Of a DNA stretch of 25,332 bases, positions 12,290-23,371 are shown piece after piece (positions within the stretch are counted from its first letter, which is position 1; each line of letters opens with the position of its first letter). A program made the translations under genes and the position numbers. The DNA is taken from assembly GCA_905397405.1 (NCBI GenBank), contig CAJPVJ010000439.1:1-25332 (forward strand). Direction: 5' to 3'. The notes below the pieces were generated by a model. That model ran no database searches. It was not told the DNA's origin and was given only the letters and a program-made list of their open reading frames with translations. Source of the DNA: Oppiella nova (lineage: Eukaryota; Arthropoda; Arachnida; Sarcoptiformes; Oppiidae).

Positions 12290-15237
12290 CTACGTCAAAC
12301 TTAAAGAATTTAAATATTGTGAAATATCTGATTGAGTTTTTTGTGAATAATAAGTTTTTGGTCCGAGATTTGTTTCAAATACTTTTTCATATGGAGGCTC
12401 TGGTAAGTCTGTGTCTGTGGTGGGAACTGTAGTGTCTGGCATTGGAGTAGTTATATCAGGTTCATTTAAATCAATAAATTCCAGATTAAAATACTCTTTA
12501 GAGGATGTGGTTGTAGGTGATGGAGTGGTTGTGGTAGTGGTGGTCGATGGGCTTGAATACGGGTTATAATGTCCGGTCCATCCCCTTATAGACCAGTGCG
12601 AAGTGGACGGGTATTTGCCATTGCTATAGGGGCTAACAGTGGTTGTGGCGGGTTTTAGTTTAGGCGTAGGATTATGTAGATTCAAGTTATTATAATAATT
12701 AAAAAGCAAGAGTCTGTCAGAAGTCCTACGATTATAGAGTTCATCGATATTTGAGTCTTTGGTATCAGTGATGATCTGTTGAGATGAAGGCAGAGATGAG
12801 CCTAACTTTTTGCTAATAACTATTTGATTGCTGGCCTCCGGCTGTAGTGAACTGACAACTCTTACACTACTTTTTACACTTACTGTCGAATTATTATCAC
12901 TTGCATTGAGTCGAGTGCCGTACGAAACATACTTATTATTGCCATTCATTTGGCTATCAATTTGAACCTTTTGGTCGTTTTTGTTATCTCCTGTCTTATT
13001 AGGTTTATGGTACTGACCCACCAGGTTATGCCACTCCAGCCTTGAGGCGGGTCCCAGATCTCGTTGAAACTCATCGGATCGGGCGGTTTGCAGCTCTTCT
13101 TTCGCGATAACATTATCGTAATTATGGTTTGGATTTCTCTCCGTCTCATTGGCTTTCTGTGTCTCAGTTTCGGGACTATATATCACTTCCGGTGAATAGG
13201 GAGTCGAATAGCGGACAGAACTGGTGTTGTTGTTGTCTTCTTTCCTTTCTGTCTCTTTCTTATTGTCATTTTCGTTATATTTTGGTCTATAACCTAAGTT
13301 TCGATGAGTCGGGCCAGGGATGTCAACAAAAGGAAGCCTATAGTCTGGATCTCCAAACTGTGGGAATGGAGGAAAATTATCGGTATAATAGTTTGTCTCA
13401 AAATTGGGATCAAATGAATTGACTGGTGGCTGGGAGTAAGTCACTCTTGAGGCTCTGCTATTAAGAGCGGAGGTATAGGCGCGAGGTTTGGGGGTAATCG
13501 GTATGAAATCAGATGAATAACTTCGAGGAGAATTGAATTGAAAGTCAAAATCTGATGATCTTAACTCTTGGAAGTGATCGTTATTATTATTATTACTATC
13601 AAACAATTTGATGGCTTCTCCTAAACTCTCATCGGAGAAATCACTGAAAGGGTTTGAATTCATTGAATAAAACGGTCTCATAGTAGGTCTGTGTGGACGG
13701 GGAGATACTGGTATAGACGTGACGGGAGTGGGAGTTGTTTGAGTTTCATTGCCATCCCTTTTAGTGTCAGGAATTCTGTTCCTCTGCGGGGGTCTCTTGA
13801 ATGTCGGTCTCTTGAGAGACACCGACCGATAGGGTATAACGTCGTCAGACATTAACATATTTGGTCTTCGGTTTGGATAGAAATCTGAGAATTCACTCAA
13901 ATCGTAGACATTATTATCGAAATTATTAGAAATGAAGTTATTGGGAATGGGAGCAAATGTTTGTTGGGGAGTCATATAATATGGTGAGTGCTGTTGAGCT
14001 GATGGCATAAATGCTGGCTTTTCGCCGATTTGTATGTGTGGTCTTTGATGGTAAGCATTCATTGGATATCCATTTGAGTAAATATGTGATGACATGGAAG
14101 GGATGGGTAGATAAGAGTTTGATTCAAATGAATTCCTATAATAAGGAGTATTCCAACCAAAGATCTGTCTCTTTGATCGGATTTTATGTTTCCTTTTGGG
14201 AACTCTGTGTCCGTTTTGAAACTGCAAGACATAGGCCGGGATTTTTTGATCGCTTTCTGGCAGAGGAATCATCGTTGGCCTCAACAGAGTTGCGCCTAAA
14301 CTTTGTTTCATAAAACTCTTGGACATTCCGGTGGGCACTAAAACAGGAACTGTTAACATCTGTTCGCCGTTTGAGTTATCCGGATCATTGCCAGGGTTCT
14401 CATCAGTTTCATCTTTGGGTTCAGCCGGAAGTGCATCAGTTTCTTGTGAAGACAATTCTGCATTCTCTTCGTTTGGATTCAATTTTCTATTTCTGTCCAA
14501 TTCTTTAAACCTTTCAATCATTTCACTTATAGATAATGTTTGATCCGTTTGAGATTCAGACGGATTCATGGCATCGACAGCAGGAACTCTAAAGTTGTTT
14601 AAATTTTTTGATTGACTTTTAAACACTTTCTCGAAAATGGGCGCTCTATTGAATGGATTCAAATCCATAAACTCTTGATTAGACACTTCTCTTGACAAAA
14701 ATGATGGCAAATCTGCAAACGATTCAATTTTGGGCTCATTTTGTTTCTCATCATTCGGTGTCTCTTGAATTTGTGGCTCACTTTCTAATGACTGATTGCT
14801 TGGAAAATGAAATATAGTGTTGAAGTAATTTTGTGTCAAAACCGGAGGCTTTCTGTTCTTTTTGTCTGCACTTCGTTGAGAAGACAGTGAATATAAATCT
14901 GAATTTGTTGGGAATCTATTGTCCGCTTCTAATAAGGGATTAAAGAATTCAAACGGAGAGACAGTTGTTGAGGGTTTGGTGGTTGGGATCAGTAGACTGG
15001 GAGGCGCTGTAGTTGTAGTCCGTCTCTGAGTTTTATAACCGTTTCGTTGATTTGTATTACGGATTAATTGATTTTTATATGAATTAAGGACAGGATAAGC
15101 ATTAGTAGGAATTCTCACAGAATTCTCCGTAGAATTTTCAGAATAATTAACAGAACTTTCTGAAGGTTTAGATAAGTTTTCATCATTTTTATTATTATTA
15201 GAATTTGTATTATTTTTGAATGATATTAATAGTGTGC

Positions 15238-15275
<38 letters not shown>

Positions 15276-17862
15276 AATTTTCGGTTCTTAGTTCTGTTGT
15301 TATGTCTACCAAACCCTCTAAATGGTAGTATAACCGCCGTTTGGGTCGGTTTTAAGTTTTCATTTATAGTTTCATTAAGTTTTTGGGTTGTATTTGAGAT
15401 CTGAGGTTTTAGTGGAGTTTTAATATCCGTTGACTTTTCGTAAACTACTTTAGGTTTAGCAGTAGTTCTACGAGTTGTCCGCCTTTTCGTGAGATAAGGA
15501 TCGGCCATAACTGTCGTCGAAGTCGTACTGACAGTAGTGGTGGCGGCGGTTGTGGTGGTCGTCACAATTGGGTCCACCGTTTGAGTGCTGGTCCTAATGG
15601 GAGTGTTAGACGTTTCAAACGCTTCAATCTGTTGTCCAGCGCTTGGATTAATTCCAATGTCTTGTGTTGTGTTTAAAATCTTGTTAAATGTGTTATTAAT
15701 TTTGAGATTAATTTGATGTTTGCATAAACTGACGCTCGAGTTGTATTCACAAGCCATCAGTTTTGTGTTATAATAGCTTTCTTGTGGACACATGAATGTG
15801 AATCGGAATCCATTTGTCTGTATATTTGAATAATGAATGAAATAGTTATAATAACTGACTTATAAAAAATGTTTCAAATGATTCATTGAAATAAAAAACT
15901 AATTTATCTAATCTAAACCAGAACTTAATGATAATTCAGTGATGAACTGCTGATAGAAATGGTATATGAGTTTTGGATCGTGTACTCTATATTCACAAAT
16001 GGGACTTTTGTGATTTTTAAAATGTTTGAACACTTACTCGAAAGCCCAAGAAATCTGGTTAAAAGCTAATCATTTCGTGAACATTTAGTATAATTTAAAG
16101 TAATTATGCGATTTACTTAATGAATGAATAAGTGGACTTTTGAATGTATGCTTATATAACATAAGGTTATAATTACTTTGCAATAGTGAAACACTTCACA
16201 GAATTCATTGTCCGCGTAATATCCCTCCGACTTTCCTTTACAATTGAATTGAATTTTTGGCAAAATTTTTTGGAGTGGATCTGTGGGCTCGTCCTCATCA
16301 GTGAACTCTTTGGCTAATCTCTTGTCTTTGGGAGTGTTCGTCACTTCGAGATTATAATTTCCATTTGAGTTTGTGGTTGTCTTTTGCAAAGAAAAATCAT
16401 TAAAAAACATAAATTATATAACTTATGAATAATAGCATAAAATTATGAGTGAATAAGAGTTTGAATAAAAACAACATAGTTAATGACTATTTAAATGTGT
16501 ATTAAATTAAGAAATGAATGTAAAATTTTCTTGTCATATATAATATAAAAAGGCATTTAAATATTGACGCTATTATAGTGCATATAAACTCTATTTCATT
16601 TATATGGAGCTAAAAGTAAGCCAAATGTGATGATTAAACCGGTAAAGAGACCGCAACTAACGCTGACTTACGAGACATTTTTGCCTAACATATAATAACT
16701 AGCGCTGGAGTTAACGTATTGGTAGGCAATTGTAGACACAATTGTTATTATCATTAGTTTTATGTTTACATTTATGCCAACTAAATACAATCTTAACTAT
16801 ATTTGTGAGGGAGAGTTTCCAAACGATGAGAACATTTTTACACTCAATATTAGATCCTTTTTTTCGGTGTGGGGCCAGAAATGGGTCAGCCGTGACAAAT
16901 GCATTGCGCAAATCAATTGTGTCATTTCAAGGGTGTACTAAACATATTAAGTGCCGTCACCTCTAATGCTCATAATTGGCTCACATTTCGCTCCATTTCA
17001 ATACAGACTTTACATTAATTAACTCCGAAATGCTATACAATTCTGATCAGAAATTTCTGTTCAAGAATATGCCCACGACTTCAGGTTACTAATCAATGGC
17101 TAGAATTCAGTTAATTATTCATTTTTAATGGCTATTTCTTCTCAATTAACGGCCTTTTATTGACTTCACTTCAATGATTATATGAATGCATTTAATTCAT
17201 CAAAACTTATATTAACTGATTAGTACCTCGTCTTCATACGCTTTGTCTTCATATTCATCGGCAGATTCTTCTGCCAACTGATCCGTTTCATCATATGTTT
17301 CGTAAGCTTTAGTTGTGAAAACTATTTACGAGAAAAAATTAATTCAATTATTAATAAATTATAAATTCTTAATTATTGTAATTTTCTCAATTGAAGGACA
17401 CATTGATTTCGTAGACAAAATAACATACAATTAAATTTGTCATATTTTTGAAAAATATTTTGCAAATAAAACAAAAAGTTTTAAAGAAAATAATTATATT
17501 TATAATTATTGTAATCATTACTATTATTCTAGACTACATTTTCATAAAATTGGTTTAAAGACCCTTTTTTCGTCAAATAATCCTAAATATAGAGTGAAAG
17601 CAAATTAGAGAAATCTTTTTGTCTTTTTTCAGTTCTAATAATAAACTCTTTTCGTATAATTTGAAGTGAAATTACAGCCAAAAGAAAAGCACTAATCGTT
17701 TTAGTTGTCGCGAAATTGTGTGAATTTATGAGTTTTGTGTTAATGTATTGTCTTCTCTAATGATTTGGACAATAATCCAAATTAATTGAAGCAAAGCTTA
17801 CCTGTAGTGCTGATGACAAACCACATAATGGTTAATGACATTAACTTTATAGTCGAAGCCAT
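12290..17862 (-). CDS. Long secreted single-CBM14 protein with low-complexity tail, CPAP1-like, 4 exons
   Basis: Exons in coding order: 17862-17802, 17321-17227, 16380-16177, 15817-12290, giving 1295 residues with GT-AG joins in frame. Residues 1-26 include a signal peptide (MASTIKLMSLTIMWFVISTT core). An acidic stretch follows (about 28-52). The single CBM14 domain has cysteines at 99, 113, 119, 130, 143 and 152, with GYYAD before Cys2. The exon 3-4 junction falls just after Cys3 (phase 0), and the next exon supplies TNGFRFTFMCP, so the join is well fixed. The remaining 1100 residues are disordered in character: Thr runs, an 11-Asn run, many Pro, Ser and Tyr, and a dibasic RSKR at 667-670 that fits furin-type cleavage. 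Family knowledge: one-domain CPAP1 proteins act in cuticle or apical matrix. The unusually long tail suggests a matrix or scaffold role, which is inference. It is paralogous in layout to the gene at 343-3421 on the same strand. No orthologue is named. Confidence 0.88.
15239..15271 (-). repeat. (AAT)11 repeat coding an 11-Asn run
   Basis: Eleven consecutive AAT codons in the large exon of the long CBM14 gene. All use the same codon, so recent trinucleotide slippage and length variation between individuals are likely. Confidence 0.95.
15818..16176. other. Intron 3 of the long CBM14 gene, 359 bp
   Basis: Donor GTAATT and acceptor ATACAG on the minus strand. It interrupts the CBM14 domain between Cys3 and Cys4. 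Nothing else is seen in it. Confidence 0.8.
16381..17226. other. Intron 2 of the long CBM14 gene, 846 bp, with a GC-richer middle
   Basis: Donor GTACTA, acceptor CAAAAG on the minus strand. The part at about 16620-16980 is less A+T-rich than the flanks and is open for 65-75 codons on both strands. Neither translation shows a recognisable domain. It could be a conserved noncoding block, a mobile-element remnant or chance. Confidence 0.6.
17322..17801. other. Intron 1 of the long CBM14 gene, 480 bp
   Basis: Donor GTAAGC directly after the signal-peptide exon and an acceptor ending TAG. A+T-rich, no other content seen. Confidence 0.75.
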
Positions 17863-18962
17863 TGTAGTATTAATACAAATATTGAGTAAACGAATCATTC
17901 AAATATAGCAAATGATATCTCCATTATTGATAGGAATTTGCTTCAAATAAACTGAAATTGAATTAAAAATACTTTAAAATTTATAAAAAATAAAAAATCA
18001 TTAACTGATTCAATAAATAGACATTCAATACATTCAATCGCTTGAAAACCCATTTCCGTAAACACTTTTATAATCCTTGAAAAAATAGCAATTCAATAAA
18101 AAGTAAGGATTTTTGAACAAAACATTTGTTCATTAGATTCGATATTATAATAAAAATAAATTTTTATAAGAATATAAACATTACTTCTTTCTGTTTCACT
18201 AACTTTTTGTCAAAATATAAGACAATTCTTGAACACTATTTGAGGTTTGAATCGGAAGTTATCTAAAAGAGTGTTATAATAGAAATTTCGGTCATTTGTC
18301 TCATTGCGTAACATAAAAACTATGAATTTATACACCTTTTTGAACAGCAGCTTAAAAGCTATTATTATGCCATTTATATAATAAATATTTGATCAAATAT
18401 TGGTCAACATTTATAAAATATAGTGAGATATGAATGTAATTAGTAATAAATGATAAGGAAGTTTCAAATATACTTAAATATTTCAAAAACAATTTACATA
18501 CGAATTAAAATGAGAATTGTATTCAAACTTATGACTTACTTTAGGAATTAATATTATTGAATAATATGATTCAAATAATAACCCATATTTATAAATATCA
18601 TTAAATATAACAATTCTATTGAAATAATTTTTGAATGAAAAATAAAATTTGTAAAATATTTGTAATAGTTTCAGTTTTATGTAAATTTGTGGTCATTTTT
18701 CCTTGAATTCATAGACATGTCTAACATTAAACAATGATTTATTTATGATATCAATTAAAATAACTAAGAGACCATTGAATGTAATGGACATATTTGAGAC
18801 TTTTCAAATTTTTAATACCCATATTACAGTATATCCTTATTTGTTAGCAATAGAGTCTGGTCTTTTATTTTACAATTGATTTTCATAAATATTTAATTAA
18901 GCTATAAATCATTAAATTAATTTTAAAGTTATAATAAGAAAATTCTTAGACATTTTCAAATA

Positions 18963-18998
18963 TACCGTATATTATATTATATTATTATATATACGGTA
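18963..18998. repeat. Inverted repeat TACCGTATAT / ATATACGGTA
   Basis: Two 10-bp arms (18963-18972 and 18989-18998) match perfectly in reverse complement across a 16-bp loop of A and T. Function unknown; partly helped by the alternating A+T sequence. Confidence 0.7.
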
Positions 18999-20715
18999 GT
19001 TCCGTGAATAATTTATTTGACAAATAATATGTTATTATTTACTTATATAAACTAAAGAGTAGTATGAAATATTCATACAATATTATAATTTGATAATTAC
19101 AGTATAATTATCAATTAACGAATCCAATGATGGTTAACTTTACTTAATACATAGTTGTGATGAATAAGTTTGCCTAAAGTGTAACTTTTGTCATAAATTA
19201 TATTCAAATTGCAATATAGGAGAAAGTTTTCAAATGATTAATGACATTGATAAATATGTTTACAAAGAATAAAGTTATATAAACAAAAGTTACATAATTT
19301 TTAATTAAAAAATCTGTAAAAAGATAACACTTACTTTAAATAATTAGATATTCAAGATCCAAAGTCATTTTGAAGCTCTATTTGAAGATTAATTAAATTA
19401 TATTCACTTATATTTCCAAATTTGTTGTTTATTAAGTTTGATTAATTTATTGATGTTTAATAGAAACAATGAATTTATAAAGATTTTCTAAGGAAAATAT
19501 TATATTGAAATCATTGTATATTTTTTATATAAGTAAACGTTTTCCTAGGTTTTGATATAAAACTGGAAACAACAAACAAAACTAAACTATATTTAAAAAA
19601 ATACAGTTATGTTTCGGACAACAAACCAATGAGTTATGTTTGGAAATACAATAAACAAATGCAAAGTTTGTAAACTTGTGAACAAAGTTCTAGAAATTCA
19701 CGTTTTAGTCGCTAATTGAGAACTTATCGAACCGTATCTGTACTCAAACACAACTGCACTCAACCCTCGCACGAGTCCTCACTTTTTCTCAATTCATTTC
19801 ATATATTACCGTATATTTGAACACAGAGTTTGCAACAATTTCATTATAGTTTTCGTGTAATTATGTGTAGTTTTATTGATTGATTTAAATATTTATTTTC
19901 GATACCTTTCTGTCTGTTTTAATTGGTTGTATTAATTAGCGAATTATGTAATCAATTTTGGTTTGGATTAGAGTTATCGCCAAAAACTCATTTTATCAAT
20001 AAGTCGACCAAATCTTTCGCTTAGGTTTTATTTTATGATAAATTAAGCTTTCATTCGTTTCCTTAAACTTTTGTTTTTTATAACTTATAAATAGTTTTAA
20101 CTTTAATTTTACAATTTTATCAAATAATGCACCTAATCTACTCTTATTAATCAAATAAAAATAATTACAACTTCCATTTATCTGTAATTCCCATTTTAAC
20201 AATTTTATTAATTAAATATATTTCTGCTTTTTAAAACTTTTATTACCGGTATATTATTTAATAAAAAAATCGTTGAATTATGAAAGAGCTATATATTAAT
20301 TATAGATTTATTCATATTTTACATTTACAAGTCAGGTATTACAATAACACAAGTTAATACAGTATAGATTTCTAAATAGATATCATATTGAGTAAATTAA
20401 AATTTATAATACTATAGATATCAGGTTATGGGTAAGAATAGACACAGTTTCGACAATCGAGTCAAATGTAATTTACATTAATTTCACAACATTAGTTTCA
20501 ATATTGAATATTAAAACTCAGAAAGTTTTAGATTTTATTTTATAGTCAAACATTCATTATTTTTATAATGATAGATACAGTACTTTTGAAATGAATTTTT
20601 GTCAAAAGTTTTGACATACATTTTTCTGGCGTACAGAATATAATGCAAACTATGTGTCACTATTATACTACTGTTAACAGACTCTTGATTTGAATTTTTA
20701 TAGCTATTATTAAAC

Positions 20716-20742
20716 ACAGTTTTCAGATTCCCTGAAAACTGT
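20716..20742. repeat. Perfect 11-bp stem with a 5-base loop
   Basis: ACAGTTTTCAG at 20716-20726 pairs with CTGAAAACTGT at 20732-20742, loop ATTCC. It is flanked by two copies of AGCTATTAT (near 20702 and 20751). It lies about 280 bp beyond the 3' end of the FAM187-like gene. It may be a structured RNA element or a small palindrome without function. Confidence 0.75.
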
Positions 20743-21019
20743 TTATTCACAGCTATTATCCATCAAACAGTACCACAACGTATCAGAATATTTGATCACA
20801 TTTTGATCGATTGATTTCATAAATTTATGTACTTTTCAAACAATTTCTGTAATATTCAAATAATTTACTCTTTTCTTCAAATAAACATTTGCTTAATATT
20901 TTTTATAGTCAATAAAAATAGACAATATTTGTTTTGATAACACATTATAGAAGAATTAATGGAATTTTATATACCATTTGGTCTTAACTACATAAATATT
21001 TAAAATCATTTCAAACAAA

Positions 21020-22529
21020 TTATAGTTTAGTTTTTAAGCCTCGATTATCCCAAAGTGAATAACCAAACAAAATGATTGTAATAAGTATTAGAAGTTGAGC
21101 AAAATGGTTTTTAAGTTCACTCCAAAGGGTAAATCTTACTATCCTTTGCCTCACAAGCAGTTGAGTCACAGAAATGGTCACATTTTCAACCAAATCAAAG
21201 CATCTGTTTTGATAAATAATAAAATAATTAGAAAACATTTAAAGGTTTAATTGTTGGCAATGTTTGCCTACCGATACAATCTTTGGTCACATTTGAGAAC
21301 ATAGTTTATAACTAAGTTATTCATAAAGTCTACTTTGACTCTGCCATTTGTATTATTATGGATTTTCATAGGATTTATATAATAACTCTTATCTTTCTTT
21401 AGTTTTGACGACCCATTAATCCAAACATAATATTCCGATTCGTTATACGGTCTGAAAATAAATGGAGAATTTTTTATAACAAAAATACTAACAGAAAATG
21501 AATACATATTGCAACTGATGGTAACATTATCGCCGACATATTTGATAATCAATCTGGATGACTTCAAAGCATAGAGATGTTCTTTTACGGCAGTCATCAG
21601 TTGATCCTTATCTATGTTTTTGATTATAGTATTTGAAGTGTTATATTGTGGACACTCTTTGCGACATAACTCATACACAATCTCTGATTTCTTTGATCTA
21701 ATTTTTTCAATTAATGAAATATTTTGCGGTAGACTTCGAGATCTACAGGGAATACCGGTTTGATTGAAATTGTTATCCAATATTGAAATTCCTGATATTA
21801 TATTTAGCCTTTTCTAATATAATACACAATAATCTGATTTTAAAATGTTTACGTTATAATAATAACTAATTATTTATTAATTAATGAAACAATACTTTAA
21901 TTTTGCAAATTCCAATCCTTTTCCTGAGTCCAATCGGACATCGATTACATGCACTCCATTCAGACCAATGTATAAATGTGTCATAAATACTTGTTTCTAA
22001 ATTATTACTAATAGATTTGCTGACATTTGTTTTGTTATTATAATTTAATCCTAAACTAAACGATTCATTGCTAAAAACGGTGATATCGTGAATGGCATAA
22101 ATAATTGACTTGTGAATACAATAATAAGTAGAGCTTTCGTTTTCACTTTGAATTTTGATCTCAAGAGATAAATCTTTTTGTATGTTTGCTATATTATCTA
22201 ATCTCACATTCTGTGCCAATTTGCGAACCCATATATTGTCCACAGATTCCGTGTGATTAAGACTTAAGTAATAATTTATCAAATTAGTAATTCATGCTTT
22301 TCAACAACAAAAACATATCGTACCATAAATTGTAACATTTAAGTCTTAATCGAGAGTTTAGTGAAACGAGATGTGTTTTAATGATAGTTTGAGTGCTATT
22401 TTTAGTGAGACACCGAACTCTCTGAGACTGTACTTTCTTTCGTCTTAAAATTGAATTAAATTGTCTCATGTCATCAGACATTGAATAGATATGTTGACAG
22501 ATTAGCAAAATAACTAGAATTTTAAACAT
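21020..22529 (-). CDS. FAM187-like single-pass membrane protein with Ig-like regions, 4 exons
   Basis: Exons in coding order: 22529-22324, 22262-21896, 21813-21272, 21203-21020, giving 432 residues, close to the usual 400-450 of FAM187 proteins. The introns are 61, 82 and 68 bp, all GT-AG; the first contains TTACTAATT, a good branch-point match, about 25-30 bases before its acceptor. Residues 1-16 are a signal peptide. A first Ig-like region has Cys64/Cys69 and STYYC at Cys117. Then come WSEWSACNRCP (168-178) and GLRKRIGIC (180-188), a thrombospondin-type-1-like motif, and GIPCRS (211-216). A second Ig-like region contains NVTISC. A membrane span lies at about 406-423 (FAQLLILITIILFGYSLW) with a short basic cytosolic end. 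There are many N-glycosylation sequons. The naming rests on recalled family layout, so it is moderately sure; the fallback is an Ig-type surface protein. It has no functional tie to its neighbours. Confidence 0.8.
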
Positions 22530-22563
22530 ATTTGCAAAATGACACGAAATGTACTAGAAAACC

Positions 22564-22572
22564 ACTTTTAAG
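22564..22572 (-). promoter_or_regulatory. Weak TATA-like element of the FAM187-like gene
   Basis: TTCTTAAAAG lies about 40 bp before the ATG on the minus strand, with TCATTTT about 25-30 bp downstream of it. This would give a very short 5' UTR. Weak evidence only. Confidence 0.25.
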
Positions 22573-22881
22573 AAATCTGATATTTTGCCTAAATTTGTCA
22601 ATCAGTTTTAATTTAACGATAATTCTGTTTGAAAGTTTGAACGTTAAATTCAAATTTTAATAAACGCTGGCAGTAAGGGTACAAATAGCGTTTCAATTCT
22701 GGTCTACAAAGTGTTAATAGTAGTTAAGTATTAATAAATTAGAAATTATTTGCAAAGGATTTAGAAAGTATATAAATTTGAGACACCGATGTGAGACTCA
22801 AATTGTGTTCATTTCAACTGATTTTTACTTTTATTCAAACATTAAATCAAAATTAAGATTAGATTTGCTTTTCAAACGGTT

Positions 22882-22887
22882 TTTATT
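22882..22887 (-). promoter_or_regulatory. Polyadenylation signal AATAAA of the Arg-rich gene
   Basis: Minus-strand hexamer 74 bp past the stop codon at 22962; a second AATAAA lies at 22830-22835. Confidence 0.55.
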
Positions 22888-22961
22888 TCAATTGATTTTT
22901 CTAAATGACTATAATTTTGAAGAAATTCTTTGATTGAAGTCTTCGCGAGGGGAACGACACC

Positions 22962-23207
22962 TCACTCTTCCTCTCCTCCGGAGTGCGATCTCCTTCTTCT
23001 TCTTCGTCGTCCACCACTTCTTCCCTTCGAATGGGAACGCCTTCGGCGTCGACCCCCAGATCGGGAGCGACCCTTTCGGCTCCGACCGCCCGAACGACGG
23101 CTGCGGCGACGCTTCGACTCTATAACCTGACCGCCCGATCGCACCGGAGATGTCGTCTGCTCTTCGCTCGACTCAGAGATGACTGCGATTTGACTGCGAG
23201 TTCTCAT
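22962..23207 (-). CDS. Small Arg/Ser/Gly-rich basic protein (protamine- or SR-like), 81 aa
   Basis: Intronless frame from ATG at 23207 to TGA at 22962. Of 81 residues 25 are Arg, concentrated in residues 33-73 as runs of three to seven (RRRRRRR at 67-73) spaced by SGG, SHS and SRS. The first 32 residues are ordinary and partly acidic (ISESSEEQ); the end is GGEEE. There is no signal peptide or membrane span. Such composition is typical of nucleic-acid-binding proteins: protamine-like sperm proteins, or RS-type RNA-binding tails. The sequence cannot tell which. Support that it is a real gene: a canonical TATA box at the right spacing, a poly(A) signal 74 bp downstream, mixed Arg codon use, and G+C well above the flanks. 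The plus-strand frames over the same bases translate to low-complexity Ser/Arg/Pro sequence without a promoter and are treated as shadows. It is divergent from the gene at 23706. Confidence 0.65.
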   Translation of the reverse strand: MRTRSQIAVISESSEEQTTSPVRSGGQVIESKRRRSRRSGGRSRKGRSRSGGRRRRRSHSKGRSGGRRRRRRRSHSGGEEE

Positions 23208-23293
23208 AATTGAAGCAAATTTTGCAAAGAATTTGTGGAGAATTTCAATGACTTTTCAAACGACTAATGATTTTGTATTTTAAATGAGATCTC

Positions 23294-23301
23294 CTTTTAT
23301 A
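23294..23301 (-). promoter_or_regulatory. Canonical TATA box (TATAAAAG) of the Arg-rich gene
   Basis: Minus-strand GCTATAAAAGG, the best TATA match in the window. A TCATTAG initiator-like site at about 23264-23270 lies some 30-33 bp downstream, leaving a 5' UTR near 60 bp before the ATG at 23207. Confidence 0.7.
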
Positions 23302-23371
23302 GCATTCGTCGGAAATAATGATTCAATTCTCGCACTCTTTGGGCTGTAATTCAAAAGTAAATAATTTTTGA

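Larger units (their letters stand above)
17863..21019. other. A+T-rich intergenic region upstream of the long CBM14 gene
   Basis: No convincing coding frame; the 60-70-codon frames at 19996-20202 and 20535-20750 look random. On the minus strand a strong acceptor-like site (TTCAATTTCAG, exon would start at 17951) lies 89 bp before the ATG at 17862, so an upstream noncoding first exon is possible. A less A+T-rich patch at about 19736-19800 could be part of its promoter. Two hairpins are listed separately. Confidence 0.5.
22530..22961. other. Intergenic region between the FAM187-like and Arg-rich genes
   Basis: Contains the presumed promoter of the FAM187-like gene at its left and the 3' UTR of the Arg-rich gene at its right. 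No open frame of note. Confidence 0.6.

Noticed and set aside
12946-14543. Several 60-100-codon frames on both strands over the long CBM14 exon
   Set aside because: Shadows of the 1175-codon exon; no promoter, domain or independent support.
22930-23213. Three overlapping plus-strand frames over the Arg-rich gene
   Set aside because: Low-complexity Ser/Arg/Pro translations without a promoter; the minus strand has the TATA box, a clean ATG and a poly(A) signal.
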